A DNA stretch of 16,648 bases from Clostridium sp. UBA2485 (GCF_002341865.1 NZ_DDOV01000087.1:5117-21764); one strand, 5' to 3'. Shown: positions 7,107 to 13,826, counted from the stretch's first letter. Translations and numbers: made by a program. Notes: generated by a model not told the origin, from the sequence alone.

Positions 7107-7922
7107 ATGTTTAAGATAGGTGAGTTTTCTAAATTAACTCAAGTATCAGTTAGAATGTTAAGATATTATGATGAAACTGGTCTATTAAAACCTGCAAAAA
7201 TAGATGAATTTTCTGGCTATAGATTATATTCTACAGAGCAAATTCCTATTCTTAATAAAATTATTTTTCTACGGGATATAGGGTTTAATGTATCAGAAAT
7301 TGCAATTGCTATTAATAATTGGGATAATACTTTTATTACAAATCAACTTGAAAATAAACATTTAGAAATTGAGAATATCATTAAGGAAGAACATGATAAA
7401 TTGAGTAAGATAGAACTAGCAATGAAAGATATTCAAGAGGAAAAAATGTCAATTCACTACAATGTTACTATTAAAAGCATACCTAGTTATAAAGTTCTTT
7501 CTTTGAGAAAGGTAATTCCTAATTATTATGCTGAAGGTGAGCTTTGGAAGGAAATGTCTGAGTTTGTAGATGAAAATAATATTTCAATTTCAAATAATAC
7601 TTTTTCCATTTATCATGATACAGAATATAAAGAAAGAGATGTTGATGTTGAACTATGTGCACTTGTAGATAAAACAGGAGAAAATATGAATGGATTTGTA
7701 TATCGCAATACAGAACCTATACCAATAATGGCTTGCACAATGGTATATGGTGAGTTTAAGAATATTGCCAACGCATTTCTAGCTTTTGCTAATTGGTTAC
7801 AGAAACATAATCAATATAAAATGACTGGTCAGAGCAGGCAAATTGTTCATCGCGGACCATGGAATGAGACAAATCCTGATAAATACTTGACTGAAATTCA
7901 GATTTCATTGGATAAAATATAG
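7107..7922 (+). CDS. MerR-family regulator with GyrI-like effector domain
   Basis: A 271-residue transcription activator of the BmrR/TipA-like multidrug-sensing branch. ATG 7107 is chosen because AGGGGTG (7093-7099) lies 7 bases upstream; the in-frame GTG 7098 overlaps that site. The N-terminal winged helix (residues 1-70) reads FKIGEFSKLTQVSVRMLRYY, then DETGLLKPA and SGYRLYS, all diagnostic for MerR. A dimerisation coiled coil follows (about 75-118), then a GyrI-like/AraC-effector ligand domain (about 120-271, starting IKSIPSYKVLSLRKVIPNYY), which in relatives binds hydrophobic drugs. No transporter gene is adjacent. It is the only intact MerR gene in the window, so it is a candidate regulator of the 19-base-spacer trmO promoter 770 bases upstream. 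That link is inference. Confidence 0.9.
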   Translation: MFKIGEFSKLTQVSVRMLRYYDETGLLKPAKIDEFSGYRLYSTEQIPILNKIIFLRDIGFNVSEIAIAINNWDNTFITNQLENKHLEIENIIKEEHDKLSKIELAMKDIQEEKMSIHYNVTIKSIPSYKVLSLRKVIPNYYAEGELWKEMSEFVDENNISISNNTFSIYHDTEYKERDVDVELCALVDKTGENMNGFVYRNTEPIPIMACTMVYGEFKNIANAFLAFANWLQKHNQYKMTGQSRQIVHRGPWNETNPDKYLTEIQISLDKI

Positions 7923-7950
7923 TAAAAAGACACCTTTTAGAAAGGTTCTT

Positions 7951-8022
7951 TGGAGAAATAAAAATAGTAATTTAGGTGAAGGAACTACTTTTATCATTGA
8001 ATTGTCAATTATAGATGTTTAA
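7951..8022 (+). pseudogene. Histidine-kinase C-terminal remnant
   Basis: The frame ending at TAA 8020-8022 reads SNLGEGTTFIIELSIIDV, the terminal strand motif (GxGTTF) of sensor histidine kinase ATPase domains. GGAGAAATAAAAATAGT just upstream reads GEIKI in another frame, as expected for the preceding kinase strand, so a frameshift lies around 7966. Nothing else of the kinase is recognisable between it and the MerR stop codon. It is a dead relic. Confidence 0.55.
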
Positions 8023-8121
8023 CTTAAATTAAAAGCAAGGGCTATATTAAGCTTATTTATGTTGGATATATTCTAACTTCAAAGATTATGTACATTTAGA
8101 TATAAAATTAATATTTTGATT

Positions 8122-8160
8122 TTAAAAGCCGATAAGATTTAATTTCTTATCGGCTTTTAA
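8122..8160. terminator. Bidirectional-looking hairpin terminator
   Basis: TTAAAAGCCGATAAGA (8122-8137) and TCTTATCGGCTTTTAA (8145-8160) are perfect 16-base arms over a seven-base loop. Its base is T/A rich on both strands. It ends the unit of the MerR gene and kinase relic and isolates the AraC gene. The remainder of 8023-8290 shows no gene; TATAAT at 8241-8246 without a convincing -35 is the likely AraC promoter core. Confidence 0.8.
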
Positions 8161-8301
8161 ATAATATTTTAGATGTTGAAATGTTTGACTGCTCCTTTAA
8201 ATTGTGAAGAAAGTAAGTACAATTTATTAGAATATTTTTGTATAATGTAGATAACCTAATTTAAAAATTCTTGAACTCTTATCTCAGTAGAGGTGATGAA
8301 A

Positions 8302-9033
8302 TTGACAGATGTATTTTACTTTTATGATCATATGTTTATATTTGTAGATTATAAAACTCCAGAATGTCATAAACATCTTGCTAAACATATGATTTTTAGT
8401 CTTGGTGATGAAATGGAATGCTACATTGGTGATAAAAAATTATTATGTCGAGGAATATGTATTGATTCAAATGTTGAACATACCATAAAAGTTTGTTTAC
8501 AGGGTATGCTTGTATTTCTTTTTGATGAAACAAGTAGCCTTGCTTTTCAGCTTAAAAATAAATATCTTAATGAAAAAGTTTTTTCTATAATTGATGAAAA
8601 GATAGTGGATGATGTAGTAAACATATGGAGGATCAATGAGAAAAGCAGTAAAAAGATTGATAAGTCAATTCTTTTAGCTTGTGGCTTGAATATATCATCT
8701 ATGCAAGAATATGATCAGCGAATTGCCACAGTAATTGAGACAATTGAAAAAACTGAGGGCATTTATAAAGATGCTATTGAAGAGCTTTGCAGCATAGTCC
8801 ATCTTTCACAAAGTAGATTATCCCATCTTTTTAAAGAACAAGTAGGAGTATCTCTTGCAAGTTTTCTTGTTTTTGAAAAGATGAGAAAAACATACGATTA
8901 TGTGATGAAAGGTGAAAATCTAACAGATGCTGCAATTCGTGCAGGATTTTATAGTTCATCACATTTTTCAGCAACTTGTAAAAGAATGTTTGGCTTGTCT
9001 TTTACAGATTTTGCAAAAACACTAAAAGACTAG
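8302..9033 (+). CDS. AraC-family transcriptional regulator
   Basis: A 243-residue regulator. The C-terminal 100 residues carry the two-helix-turn-helix AraC domain: AIEELCSIVHLSQSRLSHLF as the first HTH, KEQVGVSLASFLVFEKMRK, then LTDAAIRAGFYSSSHFSATC and the KRMFGLSFTDF second HTH/PxxF-like end. The N-terminal 140 residues look like a small cupin-type sensor (HKHLAKHMIFSLGDEME) with no known ligand. TTG 8302 is preferred since AGAGGTGA (8289-8296) gives a spacing of about six; ATG 8296 and GTG 8293 overlap that ribosome site but remain possible (two or three extra residues). It lies 71 bases ahead of a hydrolase gene on the same strand and probably activates it. Confidence 0.88.
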   Translation: MTDVFYFYDHMFIFVDYKTPECHKHLAKHMIFSLGDEMECYIGDKKLLCRGICIDSNVEHTIKVCLQGMLVFLFDETSSLAFQLKNKYLNEKVFSIIDEKIVDDVVNIWRINEKSSKKIDKSILLACGLNISSMQEYDQRIATVIETIEKTEGIYKDAIEELCSIVHLSQSRLSHLFKEQVGVSLASFLVFEKMRKTYDYVMKGENLTDAAIRAGFYSSSHFSATCKRMFGLSFTDFAKTLKD

Positions 9034-9067
9034 CGTATTTTTGAAAGTATCAATATTCTTTGTAAGC

Positions 9068-9073
9068 TATAAT
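9068..9073 (+). promoter_or_regulatory. -10 box of the hydrolase gene, -35 poor
   Basis: A perfect TATAAT lies 21 bases after TTGAAA (9041-9046), too far for a normal promoter, and no good -35 exists at 16-18 bases. Weak -35 promoters are typical of AraC-activated genes, which fits the AraC gene immediately upstream. Inference. Confidence 0.45.
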
Positions 9074-9104
9074 ATAGTCACTGAAAAGCTTATGGAGGAT
9101 ATTT

Positions 9105-10274
9105 ATGATAGAATTTAAAAAAGGTTCCTATAATTTAAATGATGAACCAAACTTTAATTTTCAACTTAATCGCGTAATTATGTGGGATGGTGGAACGCTT
9201 GAAGATATTGAAGAAATATCTCATAAAATTACTGACAGTGCTTCATGGAAAAAAGAACTTATAGAACTTGGTGATAAGGCGATATTAGAAAACAAGACGA
9301 AAGAAGCAATAGCTTATTATAGAATGAGTGAATTTTTTATGTATGATGGCGACCCAGATAAAAAGAAATACTATATGATTGCAACAGAGATGTTTTATAA
9401 TCACTATGTTGATTATTTCAATAATGATATAGTTTTACGTTTTGAAGTACCTTATGAGGATGTTAAACTTCCTGTTATGTACACAAAAGCAAAAGGTACA
9501 AAAAAAGATACTGTTCTTATCCATGGAGGAAATGACTCGTATTTTGAGGAATTTTTCTTTACAATGCTTTATTTTGCAGAAAATGGATTTGATGTATATC
9601 TTTTTGAGGGACCAGGTCAGGGTGGTGTGATAAGGACGCAAGGAAAACACTTTACCCATCAGTGGGAGAAACCAGTAAAATCTATACTTGATTTTTTCAA
9701 TCTTAATGATATTACTATAATTGGTGCTTCACTTGGAGGTATGTTAGCACCACGTGCTGCTGCCTTTGATAAAAGAATACAGCGTGTTATTGCGTGGTCA
9801 ATATTTCCGAATTTTTTTGATGTAATTTTGTCTAATGATTCTAAAGTGCAGCAAGATGTTATTAGGTGGTGCGTAAAACATAAAATGAAGTTTCTTATAA
9901 ATGCTGCTGTAAATAAAGAAATTAAAAATGGCAGTGAAATTGCAAAATGGGGACTTCTTCATGGTATGTATGCATATAAAGCAAAAACACCTTATGAATA
10001 TATAACAAAGATGAATAAGTATCAGATACTTGATATTGCCCATAAAATTGATCAAGATATGCTTATAATTGGAGCAAATAAAGATCATTTTATCAATTAT
10101 CATATAGTAGGAAAAGAAATTAACGCCTTAATAAATGTAAGATCACTTACTGTTCGAATATTCACAGAAAAGGAAAATGCTGAAGGTCATTGTAATGTCG
10201 GCAATCCTAAGTTATGTTTTGATACTATGATGAATTGGATTGAGCAGATAAAAAAGAGGGACAATCAGATGTGA
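9105..10274 (+). CDS. Alpha/beta hydrolase (FrsA/DPON-hydrolase-like)
   Basis: A 389-residue cytoplasmic serine hydrolase; no signal peptide. ATG 9105 follows GGAGG by 6 bases. The first 115 residues are a helical extension, as in FrsA-like and 2,6-dihydroxypseudooxynicotine hydrolase-like enzymes. The hydrolase fold begins with TVLIHGGNDSYFEE (oxyanion region HGG at 140-142), then YLFEGPGQGG; the nucleophile elbow is GASLGG with Ser209. LIIGANKDHF supplies a probable acid Asp327, and EGHCNVG supplies the catalytic His362, so the triad appears complete. The FEGPGQG phrase is typical of this branch. The substrate is unknown; an ester or C-C bond hydrolase is expected. It is probably controlled by the upstream AraC regulator. 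Confidence 0.88.
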   Translation: MIEFKKGSYNLNDEPNFNFQLNRVIMWDGGTLEDIEEISHKITDSASWKKELIELGDKAILENKTKEAIAYYRMSEFFMYDGDPDKKKYYMIATEMFYNHYVDYFNNDIVLRFEVPYEDVKLPVMYTKAKGTKKDTVLIHGGNDSYFEEFFFTMLYFAENGFDVYLFEGPGQGGVIRTQGKHFTHQWEKPVKSILDFFNLNDITIIGASLGGMLAPRAAAFDKRIQRVIAWSIFPNFFDVILSNDSKVQQDVIRWCVKHKMKFLINAAVNKEIKNGSEIAKWGLLHGMYAYKAKTPYEYITKMNKYQILDIAHKIDQDMLIIGANKDHFINYHIVGKEINALINVRSLTVRIFTEKENAEGHCNVGNPKLCFDTMMNWIEQIKKRDNQM

Positions 10275-10354
10275 ATTTTGAATTTAGTAGTTTTAATTAC
10301 AATGCCAATAAGTATTAATTCTGTTCTTAGATAGATTAAATTTAAGATTAGTAT

Positions 10355-10520
10355 ATCTAAGAGACGATTCATAATTATATCCTAAGTAAATTTAGATTAC
10401 AGTAGTAAACCCACCAAGAAAAGGCCATTAAGAATCACTACTTCGGGTTATAACTAAAATATCACCATAAAAAATAGTCTACGTCTCCTGCGACCCAGCA
10501 ATCCTAGCAAGAGATTAAAA
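10355..10520 (+). repeat. Long direct repeat, copy 1 (rumA 3' region)
   Basis: This 166-base stretch aligns without gaps to 16483-16648 (offset 6128); by eye about 134 of 166 positions are identical, and about 27 of 32 differences are transitions. Both copies begin abruptly at ATCTAAG, share a non-coding-looking 5' part, then enter decayed RlmD/RumA coding sequence. The second copy is cut by the window end, so the full repeat length is unknown. Confidence 0.85.
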
Positions 10521-10640
10521 ATACTAGACCAATTAGGATACAAAACCCCACAAGTACAACCAGTAGACATGTTCCCACAGACGGAACACGTTGAGAGTAA
10601 AATTCTGATGACGTATTGTGGTGATAAGGATAAAAAGTAG
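10400..10640 (+). pseudogene. Decayed 3' end of RlmD/RumA 23S rRNA uracil-5-methyltransferase
   Basis: From about 10400 one frame reads VVNPPRKGH, stop, ESLLRVITKISP, stop, KIVYVSCDPAILARD; after a one-base deletion near 10514 another frame reads LKILDQLGYKTPQVQPVDMF and PQTEHVESKILMTYCG to TAG 10638-10640. This is the C-terminal third of the TrmA/RumA family: the DPPRKG motif, the SC(D/N)PATLARDL motif carrying the nucleophilic Cys, and the QPVDMFPxTxHVE ending. In-frame stops and a frameshift show it is dead. Everything upstream of the DPPRKG region is missing. It resembles the duplicated gene end left by an integrated element. Confidence 0.85.
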
Positions 10641-10883
10641 GATTTAGGCACAATATGTAGTGGGTTGAGGATGGATTTAAGGCAAAAAATCAGTGAAAAA
10701 ACGCCGGTTTTTGACTCTTGTTTTTAGGGGGATTTATAGATGCCATAGAATAATTTGGATGATGACAAGGTAGAAAGTGGGAAAATCAGGGTTGGAAACA
10801 TGAAATAATAATCTGATATGTTGGCCAGAGGGTTATATAATGTACACCAGTAAAATAATATGATGCAAAAATTACGTATTAGT
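10641..10883. other. Gene-free debris
   Basis: No supported gene. AAAAAC/GTTTTT with a GCCG loop near 10697-10712 forms a tiny hairpin. The stretch contains stops in all + frames and no recognised motif. It follows the rumA tail and may be decayed element DNA. Confidence 0.5.
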
Positions 10884-10913
10884 ATGCAAATCTTAGGATT
10901 TGCATTTTGTTTT
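10884..10913 (+). terminator. Hairpin terminator
   Basis: ATGCAAATC (10884-10892) and GATTTGCAT (10897-10905) are perfect arms with a TTAG loop, followed by a T-rich tail TTTGTTTT. It probably terminated a gene now unrecognisable. Confidence 0.7.
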
Positions 10914-10931
10914 GTAAAAGTGTAAAGGAAT

Positions 10932-11159
10932 ATTAAATTACATGACGAAAGAAAAACTATTTTACGAGATAAATCTGGAAGATATGCGTATATTATTGGG
11001 TTTATAGTAATATCTGTAGCTATAGTAGTTTTTTTCGTAATGGGTAGTCTTAATGTAATAGAAAATTACGAGTTGATAGTATTCTATTTAGGTGGGTTTT
11101 TCATATTCTAATACATCGTTGGAGTTCTAATTTATAACCATATGAACAAGAAATACTAA
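10932..11159 (+). pseudogene. Small membrane protein gene broken by a nonsense codon
   Basis: One frame reads DERKTILRDKSGRYAYIIGF, then IVISVAIVVFFVMG and an IVFYLGGFFIF segment, is interrupted by TAA 11109-11111, and continues without shift as YIVGVLIYNHMNKKY to TAA 11157-11159. The TAA probably was CAA (one C-to-T change). The restored protein would have two to three membrane segments and a DER-K N-terminus reminiscent of DUF2178-like small clostridial membrane proteins often found beside XRE-type regulators. No in-frame start codon with a ribosome site is visible, so the 5' end is lost too. Function unknown. Confidence 0.55.
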
Positions 11160-11249
11160 GCAGATATTTTATATTTGGAGAAATAATGAATGATACCTAT
11201 GGAATTTTAATTTAGAATGTTCACTGGGATATATGGCTAATAAGCATAA

Positions 11250-11369
11250 TCTGTATTTGCAATTAAGACGCAATCATATATAGGCTGTGTAGCAGTGGTA
11301 GAATTACGATGGCTGTATTGTTTTGACAGTTCAGCTTTTCCCTATTGGGAAGGAGATGGATATATATGA
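11250..11369 (+). pseudogene. Unidentified gene tail overlapping a MazF-like start
   Basis: An open stretch of about 39 codons reads QSYIGCVAVVELRWLYCFD and then SSAFPYWEGDGYI, stopping at TGA 11367-11369. That stop overlaps the ATG of the MazF-like frame as ATGA, the usual translational coupling arrangement. It begins after TAA 11247-11249 with no start codon. The family is not recognised and it does not look like a MazE antitoxin. Confidence 0.3.
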
Positions 11370-11515
11370 ATGATCGTATTATGCATGGCGATATTTTTTA
11401 TGCCAACTTAAATCATGAAATTGGATCTGAGCAAAAGTGGATACTTAAATATTTTGTACATCAGGGGGATAGGATAAAAATGCCGTTGTCTTCAACATTA
11501 GAAAAAGCAATGTAA
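11366..11515 (+). pseudogene. Truncated MazF/PemK-like toxin
   Basis: ATG 11366, behind AAGGAGATGG, encodes 49 residues beginning MNDRIMHGDIFYANLNHEIG then SEQK. This is the N-terminal signature of MazF/PemK endoribonuclease toxins (RGDIFYADLNPVxGSEQxGxRP). After SEQK the family sequence (GxRPVL) is lost and the frame soon stops; real MazF proteins are about 110-120 residues. The conserved Arg before GD is His here. No antitoxin gene is recognisable. Such modules are common ICE cargo, consistent with the surroundings. It is a dead fragment. Confidence 0.55.
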
Positions 11516-11568
11516 TAGGAAATATTACATTAGTAGAAAATGAATATGTCTTTTATTCCAATAATTAA
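11473..11568 (+). pseudogene. C-terminal fragment of an unknown protein
   Basis: Another frame, overlapping the end of the MazF-like fragment, reads DKNAVVFNIRKSNVIGNITL then VENEYVFYSNN to TAA 11566-11568, directly followed by a terminator. It looks like a genuine protein end fused by deletion to the MazF start. The family is not recognised. Confidence 0.35.
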
Positions 11569-11581
11569 ATTTGATAATTTC

Positions 11582-11620
11582 AACAGCATTGAGATAGAAA
11601 AATCTTAATGCTGTTATTTT
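11582..11620 (+). terminator. Hairpin terminator
   Basis: AACAGCATTGAGA (11582-11594) and TCTTAATGCTGTT (11603-11615) pair over 13 bases with one G-T wobble; the tail is ATTTTA, a weak T-run. Confidence 0.7.
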
Positions 11621-11654
11621 ATATAAAGGCAAAATTAAATATAGAAACTCAAAG

Positions 11655-11703
11655 AGGCGAGGTCTTCGGTCAACTTTATAATCGACAGGCTTCGCCTTTT
11701 TTT
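11655..11703 (+). terminator. Rho-independent terminator
   Basis: AGGCGAGGTC (11655-11664) pairs with GGCTTCGCCT (11688-11697), two G-T pairs included, over a 23-base loop, followed by T7. It is a second terminator only about 35 bases after the first, marking a junction between formerly separate units. Confidence 0.75.
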
Positions 11704-11735
11704 ATTTCAAAATAAAATTGAAAGGACTGAGAACA

Positions 11736-11816
11736 ATGTCAAAATTTTTTATGTACGATACTGTACTGGAAGGGTTAGAGAAGCAGGTGATTATAATGTC
11801 ACCAAATTTTATATAG
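11736..11816 (+). CDS. Short frame of 26 codons, probable gene start remnant
   Basis: GAAAGGACTGAG precedes ATG 11736; the frame reads MSKFFMYDTVLEGLEKQVII then MSPNFI to TAG 11814-11816. The ribosome site and protein-like composition suggest a real 5' end that was cut off; a complete small peptide cannot be excluded. The last codons converge with the VirB4 relic on the opposite strand. The family is not recognised. Confidence 0.3.
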   Translation: MSKFFMYDTVLEGLEKQVIIMSPNFI

Positions 11817-12065
11817 ATAGGAATGTTTTGTATATTGACGAATACCATCGATGTTGAAGTCCTCCAGATTCTGTAATGCGATGATAACTGCCGAGTCCTT
11901 TTTACGAACACGCTTGGAGAAGTTACGGACATATTCCACCGCAGTTGGGTATTCTCGGAGTGCCCAAACACAGCGGTAAGTGTTACCGTAAATAAAGTGA
12001 TCAGTTTGAAATTTGATGTTCGAGGGGGCTATCATGTCGAGGAATTCTTGGATACGCACATCCTC
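11799..12065 (-). pseudogene. VirB4/TraE conjugation ATPase with large internal deletion
   Basis: The minus strand encodes EDVRIQEFLDMIAPSNIKF and TDHFIYGNTYRCVWALREYP, matching the N-terminal region of the TraE/VirB4 ATPase of Firmicute ICEs, and then without a break AVEYVRNFSKRVRKKDSAVI and ALQNLEDFNIDGIRQYTK, matching the far C-terminal region after Walker B. Full-length proteins are roughly 800 residues; here the P-loop, Walker B and some 600 residues are gone, and the join lies at the PTA codons near 11940. The frame is closed by TAA in front (about 12066-12068) and degenerates after YTK. VirB4 powers type IV secretion in conjugation. It is clear evidence of a former conjugative element. 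Confidence 0.8.
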
Positions 12066-12138
12066 TTAAGGAGGTTCTTGAAGTCTTGTTTTTCTTGGTA
12101 TAGTAAACTTTCCTTTCTTAATCTAATTTGGAGTATAA

Positions 12139-12393
12139 AAAAAACGCTATAGTCGTAACGGATTGCGAAATAATGTGATTATTAGTAGTATTAATCGTTT
12201 TAATATTGAGGGAGTAACAACGGCGCAGTATAATGTATTGGACATTTTAGATAAACAAGGTTCTAAAACCACCAAAGAGTTAGCAGAAATTCGTGGAATC
12301 TCACAGGCGAGAATGTCTAAGCTAGGAGCCCGTATAGAGAAGTACCCTAATTTATTATATATACATAAAGGAAAAAAGGAGAAGTTTCAATGA
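12139..12393 (+). pseudogene. MarR-family regulator fragment
   Basis: From about 12139 the frame reads NNVIISSINRFNIEGVTTAQ, YNVLDILDKQGSKTTKELAE and IRGISQARMSKL, the first helices and recognition helix of a MarR-type winged helix protein. After 12330 the match ends and unrelated residues lead to a stop at 12391-12393. No ribosome site precedes TTG 12163 and the usual N-terminal helix start is missing. It is a broken relic placed directly before the thiD relic. Confidence 0.55.
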
Positions 12394-12749
12394 AAAAGGT
12401 ACTTAGTATTGCTGGATCAGATTGCAATGGAGGTGCTGGAATACAAGCTGATTTAAAGACATTTTCTGCCCATGGGGTGTTTGGAATGAGTGTAATTGTT
12501 TCAGTGGTAGCAGAAAATACAAGTCGTGTTATTGATATACAGGATGTTACCCCAGATATGATTGAGAAGCAGATTGATGCCATATTTGAAGATATGGAAG
12601 TTGACCCTGTCAAAATCAGTATGCTGTCTACACAACTTTGCATGGAAGCAATAGCAAGAAAACTGGAGTCTTGGCTGCCACTTATTTCTGATTATACAAG
12701 AAGGTTGGAGAAAAAAATCGTAGGTACTTTGTGGAGTGTCATAAGCTAG
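12390..12749 (+). pseudogene. thiD: Truncated ThiD-type HMP/HMP-P kinase
   Basis: ATG 12390 follows AAAAAGGAGAAG with proper spacing. The first 90 residues are a good ThiD match: VLSIAGSDCNGGAGIQADLK, TFSAHGVFGMSVIVSVVAEN, and VDPVKISMLSTQLCMEAIAR. ThiD phosphorylates hydroxymethylpyrimidine and its phosphate in thiamine synthesis (some homologues act on pyridoxal). The family is about 260 residues; the similarity stops at about residue 91 and the frame ends at 119 in unrelated residues, so the C-terminal ATP-site half is lost. No other thiamine gene or TPP riboswitch was seen nearby. Confidence 0.75.
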
Positions 12750-12889
12750 CTTATATGGATTCACTTTATGAGAACAGGGAGAAAAACCCATTGATCCAAG
12801 ATGGCAAAGCCATTGTCGTTAAGGAAACACTTGAGCTTAGCCTATTTATTGAAAAAGGCTCCCTTTGCTTTAGGGAGTCTATTTTATAA
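12662..12889 (+). pseudogene. Unidentified C-terminal fragment joined to the thiD relic
   Basis: The frame beginning 12662 reads TGVLAATYF, stop (12689-12691), then LYKKVGEKNRRYFVECHKLA and YMDSLYENREKNPLIQDGKA before running into a terminator and TAA 12887-12889. It has protein-like composition and no relation I can see to ThiD, so it is probably the tail of a different gene fused by deletion near 12660. Family not recognised. Confidence 0.35.
12856..12886. terminator. Bidirectional rho-independent terminator
   Basis: AGGCTCCCT (12856-12864) pairs with AGGGAGTCT (12872-12880) including one G-T pair. It has T-rich tails on both strands (ATTTTAT on +, TTTTTC on -), so it serves both the + strand relics and the minus-strand DMT operon. 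Confidence 0.8.
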
Positions 12890-12928
12890 GTAAAATCAAT
12901 ATTTCTGTGCTTCAGTATCATTTTTATT

Positions 12929-13390
12929 TTACTCATTAATTAGTTGTTCTTTTTTTCTTTTATCCATAAGTAAATTGTATGTCAGACCAATTAATACAAA
13001 AAGCCCTCCAATTACCTTGCCCATAGATAATTTGTTTAAAGTAAGATAATCAATGACTATACCAATCAGCAATTGACCTATGAAAATTAGTAAGGTAAGA
13101 TAGAAGGCAGATATTTTTGGTGTCACATAGTTTGATAGTACAATTACCAAAACACCTGTTAGTCCCCCTAAGTAAGCCCATAGAGGGATTGACGTTAAGT
13201 TTATATTAGATATTTTTGGGGACTCACTACTTAAAAGTAAAAGTATAAAAGAAAAAAGTAGTCCAGTAATATAATTGAAAAAAGTACCTTGAAAAATTCC
13301 AATTTTTTCAGCCAAATTCGAATTAATGATTCTGGCAACTACAATGGAAACGCCAGCTAAAATTGATATAAAAAAATATATATATAACAT
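12929..13390 (-). CDS. DMT-family small transporter subunit (YdcZ/DUF606)
   Basis: A 153-residue inner-membrane protein of the DUF606/YdcZ branch of the drug/metabolite transporter superfamily. About five membrane segments (residues 2-21, 34-55, 71-88, 93-113, 124-142) match one five-helix repeat of the ten-helix EamA transporters, so it must pair with another copy. The second helix region IFQGTFFNYITGLL and the last helix MGKVIGGLFVLIGLTYNLL are typical. ATG 13388-13390 follows AGAGGAGG on the minus strand, which overlaps the stop of the partner gene; the genes are 13 bases apart, one operon. A lysine-rich tail (KRKKEQ) marks the cytoplasmic end. The substrate is unknown. Confidence 0.85.
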   Translation of the reverse strand: MLYIYFFISILAGVSIVVARIINSNLAEKIGIFQGTFFNYITGLLFSFILLLLSSESPKISNINLTSIPLWAYLGGLTGVLVIVLSNYVTPKISAFYLTLLIFIGQLLIGIVIDYLTLNKLSMGKVIGGLFVLIGLTYNLLMDKRKKEQLINE

Positions 13391-13403
13391 TATTAATCCT
13401 CCT

Positions 13404-13826
13404 CTAAAAAATTGTCATTATAACGATTCCTGAAGTAATAAACATTAGTCCAATAAATTTCTTTTTTTCAAATTTAATAGTCTTCATTCCAAATAAGCCA
13501 AAATGATCTATAATAATAGATGAAATGGATTGTCCAAGTAAGCCTAAAGAAATGGTTAAAGATACCCCAAGTGTTGAAAAACTTAAATTATTAAAAAGTA
13601 CTGTTAAAACACCTATAGCACCTGCACTATATAGGTATAGAGGAATACTCCTCTGGAATTTAATTTTTGATTTACTCATAATGTGAACTAGTATGATTGA
13701 GAAAAGTCCAACCATATGGATGATTACGCTGGAGGTATAATTTCCTGTTCTATTGGATAAAGTTCCATTAAGCATAATCATTACGGCTATTAGAGCACCT
13801 ATAAAAGTTGAAACTAAATTATTCAT
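13404..13826 (-). CDS. DMT-family small transporter subunit (YdcZ/DUF606), partner
   Basis: A 140-residue inner-membrane protein, first gene of the two-gene operon. Helices near residues 4-22, 32-50, 62-80, 85-107 and 123-140; the pattern NGTLSNRTGNYTSSVIIHMV and GVSLTISLGLLGQSISSIII is characteristic of DUF606 proteins (loop after TM1 and helix 4). ATG 13824-13826 follows GGAGGAAA by six bases. Together with the downstream paralogue it probably makes a heterodimeric ten-helix exporter. It is divergent from a YeiL-like Crp regulator, with a palindrome between them, so regulation by that protein is likely. Confidence 0.85.
   Translation of the reverse strand: MNNLVSTFIGALIAVMIMLNGTLSNRTGNYTSSVIIHMVGLFSIILVHIMSKSKIKFQRSIPLYLYSAGAIGVLTVLFNNLSFSTLGVSLTISLGLLGQSISSIIIDHFGLFGMKTIKFEKKKFIGLMFITSGIVIMTIF

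Noticed and set aside
9435..10103. Minus-strand and alternative + frames inside the hydrolase
   Set aside because: Shadow frames; the hydrolase has a complete catalytic triad and ribosome site.
10355..10520. Directed C-to-T hypermutation as cause of transition-rich repeat divergence
   Set aside because: Changes go in both directions between copies and no ancestral sequence is available; ordinary transition bias in pseudogenes is enough.
10454..10651. 65-codon minus-strand open frame over the rumA relic
   Set aside because: It is the antisense of recognisable RumA C-terminal coding sequence and has low-complexity arginine content from that.
11702..11971. 89-codon minus-strand frame overlapping the VirB4 relic
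   Set aside because: The overlapping minus frame 11799-12065 carries the VirB4 motifs; this one does not.
12347..12791. Minus-strand open frames opposite thiD
   Set aside because: Antisense shadows of the ThiD relic, which has clear motifs and a ribosome site on the + strand.
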